A stretch of DNA of 18,245 nucleotides from Candidatus Zixiibacteriota bacterium (GTDB lineage Bacteria > Zixibacteria > MSB-5A5 > GN15 > FEB-12). Below the pieces are notes generated by a model that ran no database searches, was not told the DNA's origin, and saw nothing but the letters and a program-made list of their open reading frames with translations. Positions within the stretch are counted from its first letter, which is position 1; each line of letters starts with the position of its first letter. Positions 13,970-18,245 of this stretch are shown here, one piece after another. Where the stretch lies: positions 1-18,245 of the forward strand of contig JAHIVM010000268.1 of the NCBI GenBank assembly GCA_018816665.1, in the 5' to 3' direction. The position numbers and the translations under genes were made by a program.

Positions 13970-16687
13970 CTAGAACTCATGTATGCCAATATCAATAATC
14001 GGCGCGGTCCCGGTGCCGGTATCGTCGGTCGCCGGATCATCGCGGAACCGTGGGTTGCCGTAAAAACCCATGCTTATCGGCAGCACTTCGGTGCTGTCGC
14101 TGTCGAAATCCAGATCATAGATATCAATGTTGTTACCGGCATCGATACCGGGAGAACCGGCCTGCAATCTAAAGTTGTACGTGGCCGCATTAAACCACAA
14201 CGGATCGTCCTCAAGATTACCTCCGTCGTCCACACCGATACCGCTCAACCAGGAACCGCTGCCACCGCAGGTGAGAATGATGCAGTGTGAGAAGTGTGGC
14301 TGGGATCCCAATTCGTTTGACACCTCCGGATAGATACATCCGGTGGAATCATTGTAGAGGATGCAGTTGATAAGTGAGGGTGATGAGAAGTCTTCGTTGC
14401 GCATGGCGCCGCCCTCGTTGAGAGCCTCGTTTTTGGAGAATGTGCAGTTTGCCAGAACTGGGTAGCACTCATCTCGGTTTCGCAGCCCGCCGCCGTCATT
14501 GGCTTGATTCCCGGCGAACAGGCAGTTGGACACTCTGGGACTACTGTAGCGGGTGTTACTCATGCCGCCACCGCCAACGGTAGCGTCATTATCAAGGAAC
14601 TGGCAGTCCTGGACAACGGGCCAGGAGTACCAGTCGTTATGCAGGCCACCACCGACGTCCTCGGATGTATTCCCGGAGAATACACAGTCAATCAGCGTAG
14701 GCGAGGAGGCGTAGTTGTGCATGCCGCCGCCCTGCTTCACAGTGGTATTGGCCGAAAAGACGCAACGGGTCAGCACGGGCGCGCAATTGTTCGTATTGAG
14801 CATCCCGCCGCCACCGCTGTTCACGTTCGTGGTTGTTGAGACATTTCCGGTGAAATTGCAGTCGGTCAGGATGGGCGATGAACTCTGGTAGTTGTACATG
14901 CCTGAACCCCGGGTGGCAAGATTGGTGATGAAATAGCAGTACGTGAGTTCCGGGGAGGCAGTATAGCTGTAAATACCACCGCCTTCTATACCACCGTCGT
15001 TAGATGTAAAGGTGCAGGTGTCCAAAGAAGGGGTACAGTCCTGAATATACATTCCGCCGCCCACGTGCCCGGAGTTGCTCGTGAAGGTGCAGTGGGCCAG
15101 ACGGGGCGAGGCATACCGGCAGAATATCGCACCGCCGTAAGCCCCCACCGCGGTATCGCCGGAGAACGAGCAATCGCGAATGATTGGTTCGGAGTCCGGA
15201 TTGGTATCATCATAAATGTACATGCCGCCACCGTAAAGACCGGCCTCGTTATCCGTGAACGGGCAGTTGGTCACGGTCGGCGACGAACGGTACATGTAAA
15301 TGGCGCCGCCGCTGGATGATGCGGTGTTGTTGAAGAACTCGCAGTCGGTGATGGGTGACGAGGCATCGGTGAGGTAGATCGCGGCACCAAACCGCGCGAA
15401 ATTCTCCGTGAATATGCAATTGGCGATCGCGATGGGTTGATACTGCACGAAAATGCCGCCGCCGGTGTCATCATCGGCGTACCCCCCGGTGATCGTGAAG
15501 CCGTCAACTACCGCGTTCATAACGCTCTGCGAAAGAACGACGTGATCGCTGACATCCTCACCGTCGAGAATGGTAACGTTGGCGTCGTAGTCACGCTGGG
15601 CGCGCGCTGTTTCCTGGGCGCCCGTACCGCCGCCGTAACCCTCAAAACCACCGTATATCTCAACACCCGTCTTCATGGTCACAACCGGCACGGTGGGATC
15701 GACACTTCCGCTGGTGTAAGTATTGGCCGCCACCCAGATTTCACCGCCGCCGGCCGAATACGATACATCGACCGCCGCCTGGATCGTGTGGTAGGCCGTG
15801 GCCCAGGTCAAACCGTCCTCCGGACCGGGTGAGGTCGGATCGACCATCAGGTCGCCGCTCACAATGATCGTGGTATCGTCGTTGGTGATAGTACCAACCC
15901 CCTGGACATCGGAAATACCGGCATTGACGGCATTGCTGAGATTCACGGCCATCGTTTCATCCGGCTCCTCGGTTGCATCGCCGTTCACGGCCACGGTAAC
16001 GAGTTGCGAAAGGGCGGCGCCGTTGACAAAGGTCAGCGTCCCGCTCCCGGCGACATAATCATCGTCGGCGACTGTGGCAGTGCCGTCGGCTGTAGCCCAA
16101 TCAACGGTGACATTCGCACCGACCGATGGCTCGGCCGAAATGCTTACCGTGAAGCTCAGGTCGCTGGTACCGGCATCCCCTTCAGGAACTGTGTTATCGT
16201 TGATTGAAATCGTAATCGCGGCGTCATCGTTGACGATGGTGCCGGTCGCAGTGGCATCGCTGATCGTAGCGTTTCTCGCATTGCTCAGCGTTATAGTAAG
16301 GGTCTCGTCGGGCTCTTCATCCGTGTCGCCCGTGACCCCAACCATCACGTTTTGCGTCAATGACCCGCCACTTTCGAACATGACGAAACCGCTGGCGGTG
16401 GTATAGTCATTGTCGGCCGTGGTGGCAGTGCCGTCGCTCGTGGCCCAATCGACAATCGCATCACTGCCGGCCGCGGGCGCCGAGGAGATTGTGACAACGA
16501 ATTGCAGGATGACCGTCCCGCTGTTGCCCTCGGCAATCGAGGCATCGGCGATAGAAACCGACGGAGTTACCGGAGTGGGGCTGGTAGGGTCGTCGGAACT
16601 CGCACAGCCCCAGAGCGCAAGGAGCGTTACTACGGTCACTACCGACCAGCGAAGGTATGATTTCGTTTCAGGCTTGATATTCCTCAT
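13970..16687 (-). CDS. Large lipoprotein with two Calx-beta domains and a Pmp-like beta-helix
   Basis: A 905-residue surface or periplasmic lipoprotein. The signal segment (15-27) ends in LWGC, making Cys28 the likely lipidated residue; the tryptophan in the lipobox is unusual. A Thr/Pro linker leads to two Calx-beta domains (about 43-155 and 157-271), each with DWAT(S/A)DGTAT, a DNDY or DDDY calcium-type turn and EEPDET. From about 280 a right-handed parallel beta-helix follows, with a typical entry (LTWATAYHTIQAAV, EIWVAANTY) and 14 coils of about 26 residues (420-780) carrying CxF, FxxN and GGG(M/I) motifs like chlamydial Pmp repeats. The C-terminus (about 780-905) ends in DIGIHEF and shows no obvious secretion-system sorting domain. 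It is likely involved in adhesion, carbohydrate binding or surface structure; no enzymatic residues are evident. It is served by a promoter at 16813-16841. Confidence 0.92.
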   Translation of the reverse strand: MRNIKPETKSYLRWSVVTVVTLLALWGCASSDDPTSPTPVTPSVSIADASIAEGNSGTVILQFVVTISSAPAAGSDAIVDWATSDGTATTADNDYTTASGFVMFESGGSLTQNVMVGVTGDTDEEPDETLTITLSNARNATISDATATGTIVNDDAAITISINDNTVPEGDAGTSDLSFTVSISAEPSVGANVTVDWATADGTATVADDDYVAGSGTLTFVNGAALSQLVTVAVNGDATEEPDETMAVNLSNAVNAGISDVQGVGTITNDDTTIIVSGDLMVDPTSPGPEDGLTWATAYHTIQAAVDVSYSAGGGEIWVAANTYTSGSVDPTVPVVTMKTGVEIYGGFEGYGGGTGAQETARAQRDYDANVTILDGEDVSDHVVLSQSVMNAVVDGFTITGGYADDDTGGGIFVQYQPIAIANCIFTENFARFGAAIYLTDASSPITDCEFFNNTASSSGGAIYMYRSSPTVTNCPFTDNEAGLYGGGMYIYDDTNPDSEPIIRDCSFSGDTAVGAYGGAIFCRYASPRLAHCTFTSNSGHVGGGMYIQDCTPSLDTCTFTSNDGGIEGGGIYSYTASPELTYCYFITNLATRGSGMYNYQSSSPILTDCNFTGNVSTTTNVNSGGGGMLNTNNCAPVLTRCVFSANTTVKQGGGMHNYASSPTLIDCVFSGNTSEDVGGGLHNDWYSWPVVQDCQFLDNDATVGGGGMSNTRYSSPRVSNCLFAGNQANDGGGLRNRDECYPVLANCTFSKNEALNEGGAMRNEDFSSPSLINCILYNDSTGCIYPEVSNELGSQPHFSHCIILTCGGSGSWLSGIGVDDGGNLEDDPLWFNAATYNFRLQAGSPGIDAGNNIDIYDLDFDSDSTEVLPISMGFYGNPRFRDDPATDDTGTGTAPIIDIGIHEF
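14366..15421 (-). repeat. Degenerate tandem repeats coding for 14 beta-helix coils
   Basis: Residues 423-774 of the lipoprotein are encoded by degenerate units of about 75-96 bases. Each coil carries a cysteine two residues before a bulky hydrophobic residue, mostly Phe: Cys424, 449, 475, 506, 533, 558, 584, 610, 642, 668, 695, 722, 748 and 775. The spacing is 25-27 residues except two coils of 31-32. The units have diverged at the DNA level, so recent expansion is not indicated. Confidence 0.85.
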
Positions 16688-16812
16688 TGTCCCTCTCCGT
16701 TTCTGACACTGCCAGCCAAAGCCGAAGGGCGCAGCGACACGAATCCTGCCGGTCGGGACGCCGCACTCGTTTTGTGATTTGCTATATCAAGATGTACTAT
16801 TCGGACACTGGC

Positions 16813-16841
16813 AGTATGTCAAAAACGCCGCAGATTGTCAA
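16813..16841 (-). promoter_or_regulatory. Promoter of the beta-helix lipoprotein gene
   Basis: On the minus strand a perfect -35 TTGACA (16841-16836), a 17-base spacer and a -10 CATACT (16818-16813). The predicted start near 16806 gives a leader of about 119 bases. The GACACTGGCAG element at 16804-16814 overlaps the -10 and start site, with a one-base variant, GACACTGCCAG, at 16705-16715 near the ribosome-binding site. Confidence 0.55.
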
Positions 16842-16904
16842 TGTAATCTGGTCAAATCAGACCACAATACATTTGGTTCGCGATAGTTTGTGTCGGAATC
16901 GGCC

Positions 16905-16918
16905 GGGCAGGTATGCCC
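16905..16918 (-). terminator. Small hairpin after the AI-2E family gene
   Basis: GGGCA (16905-16909) and TGCCC (16914-16918) form a 5-bp GC-rich stem with a four-base loop, eight bases past the stop codon of the minus-strand gene. There is no T-run, so a terminator role is weakly supported. Confidence 0.25.
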
Positions 16919-16925
16919 CATGCCT

Positions 16926-18011
16926 CTAGTCTGCAGCAGGGAACTCTTCCGAGGTCGTGTCTGCCGGGTGCAGCCGCATCTCAAATATCCGCAGGATAAT
17001 CGTGAATCCGGCCGCTATCATGGGACCGATGACCAGCCCCAGCATACCAAACGCCGCAATCCCGCCCAGAATCGTGAAAAACAACATCAGCGGATGCAGT
17101 GAGGTTTTGCCCGCAATAACCAACGGCCGGACCACGTTGTCCACCTGGCTGATCACAACCACCCCCACCAGGATCACAATGATCCCCTTGACGTACGACC
17201 CGCCGAGCAGCAGAATAAGTCCGGCCGGGATATACACCAGCGAGGCGCCGACCAGCGGGATGATTGACAGCACCGCCATGATGGCGCCCCAGAAGATGGG
17301 CGATGATATCCCCATAATCACAAAGAGCAGTCCCCCCAGGAAGCCCTGCAACAGGGCAATCACCACGCCGCCGTAGATGGTGGCGTGGATGACATCGCGA
17401 AGATCCGATATGGCGCGCTCGACCTGGGGTCGGGCCAGCGGCAGCAGACGTTTGATTTTGATCATCAACAACCGGCCATCGCGGAAGAAGTAAAACATCG
17501 CAAATATAAACAAACCGAAAAAGAAGACGGTGCGCGTGCCGTTGGCCACCAGCCAGGTAGTCTGCTTGACCACCACGCCCGAGACCTTGTTGAATGCATC
17601 CCGCACAAGCACATCAAAGTCGATTTTGGATATGTCGTAGTATGGAGCCAGTTTCTCCTGCAGATAGCTTTTGCCGGGCAGGTCGAACGAAAAAAACTCG
17701 TTGAGTTGACCGGTTCTGTACAGGGCGTTGACCCGGGCGACCGCATCGGCTGCCTCATTCACCAGGGCGATAAACAGGTAGGTGAGCGGTCCGATAATCA
17801 GCACGACAATCAGGAGGCACATGATTACCGACGCTCCGTTGGGATGTTTGAACCGGCTCAGCAATCTTTCATACAGCGGAAAAAAGAGAATCACAAATAC
17901 GGCCGCCCATGCGATGGGCACGAAAAAGGGAATGATGACCTGATAAAACAGATAGAAGATGATCGCTGTGATCAGAAAAAAGAGCGAGATGAGGAAATAT
18001 TCGCGTTTCAT
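16926..18011 (-). CDS. AI-2E family (PerM/YdiK-like) membrane protein
   Basis: A 361-residue polytopic inner-membrane protein of the AI-2E exporter family, which includes E. coli TqsA, PerM and YdiK and some Na+/H+ antiporters. Hydrophobic segments at about 5-47 (two helices), 62-84, 160-178 and five or so more in the C-terminal half match the usual eight-helix layout; the soluble stretch at about 85-155 is the expected extracytoplasmic domain. Family signatures are PLVGASLVYIPAG and DNVVRPLVIAGK followed by LHPLMLFFTILGG and GLVIGPM. ATG 18011 is chosen because homologues begin just before the first helix and a promoter and operator lie 19-60 bases upstream; an in-frame ATG at 18092 would put that promoter inside the gene. 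The ribosome-binding site is weak. The exported substrate cannot be told from sequence; autoinducer export has been shown for only some members. Confidence 0.92.
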   Translation of the reverse strand: MKREYFLISLFFLITAIIFYLFYQVIIPFFVPIAWAAVFVILFFPLYERLLSRFKHPNGASVIMCLLIVVLIIGPLTYLFIALVNEAADAVARVNALYRTGQLNEFFSFDLPGKSYLQEKLAPYYDISKIDFDVLVRDAFNKVSGVVVKQTTWLVANGTRTVFFFGLFIFAMFYFFRDGRLLMIKIKRLLPLARPQVERAISDLRDVIHATIYGGVVIALLQGFLGGLLFVIMGISSPIFWGAIMAVLSIIPLVGASLVYIPAGLILLLGGSYVKGIIVILVGVVVISQVDNVVRPLVIAGKTSLHPLMLFFTILGGIAAFGMLGLVIGPMIAAGFTIILRIFEMRLHPADTTSEEFPAAD

Positions 18012-18029
18012 GAGTACACTTTTTGAGCA

Positions 18030-18044
18030 ATTAGTTGAACTAAT
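18030..18044. promoter_or_regulatory. Perfect 15-bp palindrome, likely operator
   Basis: ATTAGTTGAACTAAT is a perfect palindrome with a central unpaired base. It overlaps the end of the -10 box and the predicted start site of the AI-2E family gene, the classic position for a repressor. The half-site ATTAGTTG recurs at 18207-18214. No regulator gene is present in the window. Confidence 0.5.
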
Positions 18045-18070
18045 GTAGCGGTTTTGAGACACCCCGGCAA
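18042..18070 (-). promoter_or_regulatory. Promoter of the AI-2E family gene
   Basis: On the minus strand, -35 TTGCCG (18070-18065), a 17-base spacer and -10 TACATT (18047-18042), each matching consensus at four of six positions. The predicted start near 18035 leaves a leader of about 24 bases before the ATG at 18011. Confidence 0.45.
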
Positions 18071-18198
18071 ACTGTATCCACGGTTCCATCACATCGGATA
18101 ACTGGCTTCACAGCCCCATGTTTTGTTACGTACGGGCCCGGTTTATCGTTGACAGGCTATTTTTTTCACGCCCGCATCGCCCACCTAACCATTTATAC

Positions 18199-18216
18199 CA
18201 CAACGCATTAGTTGTG
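18199..18216. repeat. Inverted repeat near the window edge
   Basis: CACAAC (18199-18204) and GTTGTG (18211-18216) flank a six-base spacer, making a perfect inverted repeat that includes ATTAGTTG. It lies in the gene-free stretch 18071-18245, which otherwise shows nothing recognisable, and may regulate a gene beyond the window. Confidence 0.3.
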
Positions 18217-18245
18217 CACGGCGGAAGCTCCGACGAGTGTTGGGG

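Noticed and set aside
14366..15421. Regular repeats suggestive of a CRISPR array
   Set aside because: The units are degenerate, about 75-96 bases, in frame with a coding sequence and encode beta-helix coils; there are no identical short repeats with unique spacers.
18012..18092. 27-residue N-terminal extension of the AI-2E family protein
   Set aside because: The promoter and operator at 18030-18070 would lie inside the coding region, and the extension lacks family-like sequence.

Overview
The window is a protein-dense stretch of bacterial DNA of moderately high GC. It holds 13 well or fairly supported genes and no rRNA, tRNA, CRISPR array, transposase or phage gene that I could see. Several features suggest a diderm (outer-membrane) bacterium: exported peptidases, a large lipoprotein with Calx-beta domains and a right-handed beta-helix, and GDP-sugar and polyprenyl-sugar enzymes. 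The style of the exported proteins (Pmp-like FxxN/GG repeats, signal-peptide TldD-like proteins, an M14 peptidase with a GATase-like domain) resembles uncultured lineages around the FCB group, such as Zixibacteria. That placement is inference from gene content; no marker gene is present.

Left part (1-5.7 kb). The minus strand carries gmd (GDP-mannose 4,6-dehydratase), cut off by the window edge and preceded by a near-consensus promoter at 905-933. Divergent from it is a plus-strand run: a TPR protein with two good in-frame starts, a Kv-beta-like aldo/keto reductase, a DinB-fold protein, and a dprE1/dprE2-like pair overlapping by 4 nt. Together DprE1 and DprE2 epimerise decaprenyl-phosphoryl-ribose to the arabinose form in actinobacteria. 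Here they probably make a polyprenyl-phosphate pentose for a surface glycan, and gmd also points to surface polysaccharide synthesis.

Middle (5.9-12.3 kb). Two adjacent genes encode exported TldD/PmbA-family proteins. The first keeps the metal-binding HExxxH and a late cysteine; the second has lost all of these residues, echoing the catalytic TldD / non-catalytic TldE arrangement but outside the cytoplasm. They converge on a 938-residue exported M14 carboxypeptidase-like protein with a C-terminal GATase-like domain. A long hairpin at 9410-9444 separates the two transcription units.

Right part (12.3-18.2 kb). After about 0.66 kb without a convincing gene, an almost ideal promoter (TTGACA-17-TATGCT with an extended -10) drives two small membrane proteins that look like diverged paralogues of each other. 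Four hairpins crowd the 239 bp between them and the convergent beta-helix lipoprotein gene, whose 14 coils each carry a cysteine at the same position. The last gene encodes an AI-2E family (PerM-like) membrane protein whose promoter overlaps a perfect 15-bp palindrome, a likely operator.

The strongest candidates for something new are the exported active/inactive TldD-like pair and the tandem small membrane-protein cassette. No complete novel defence or mobile system is evident.
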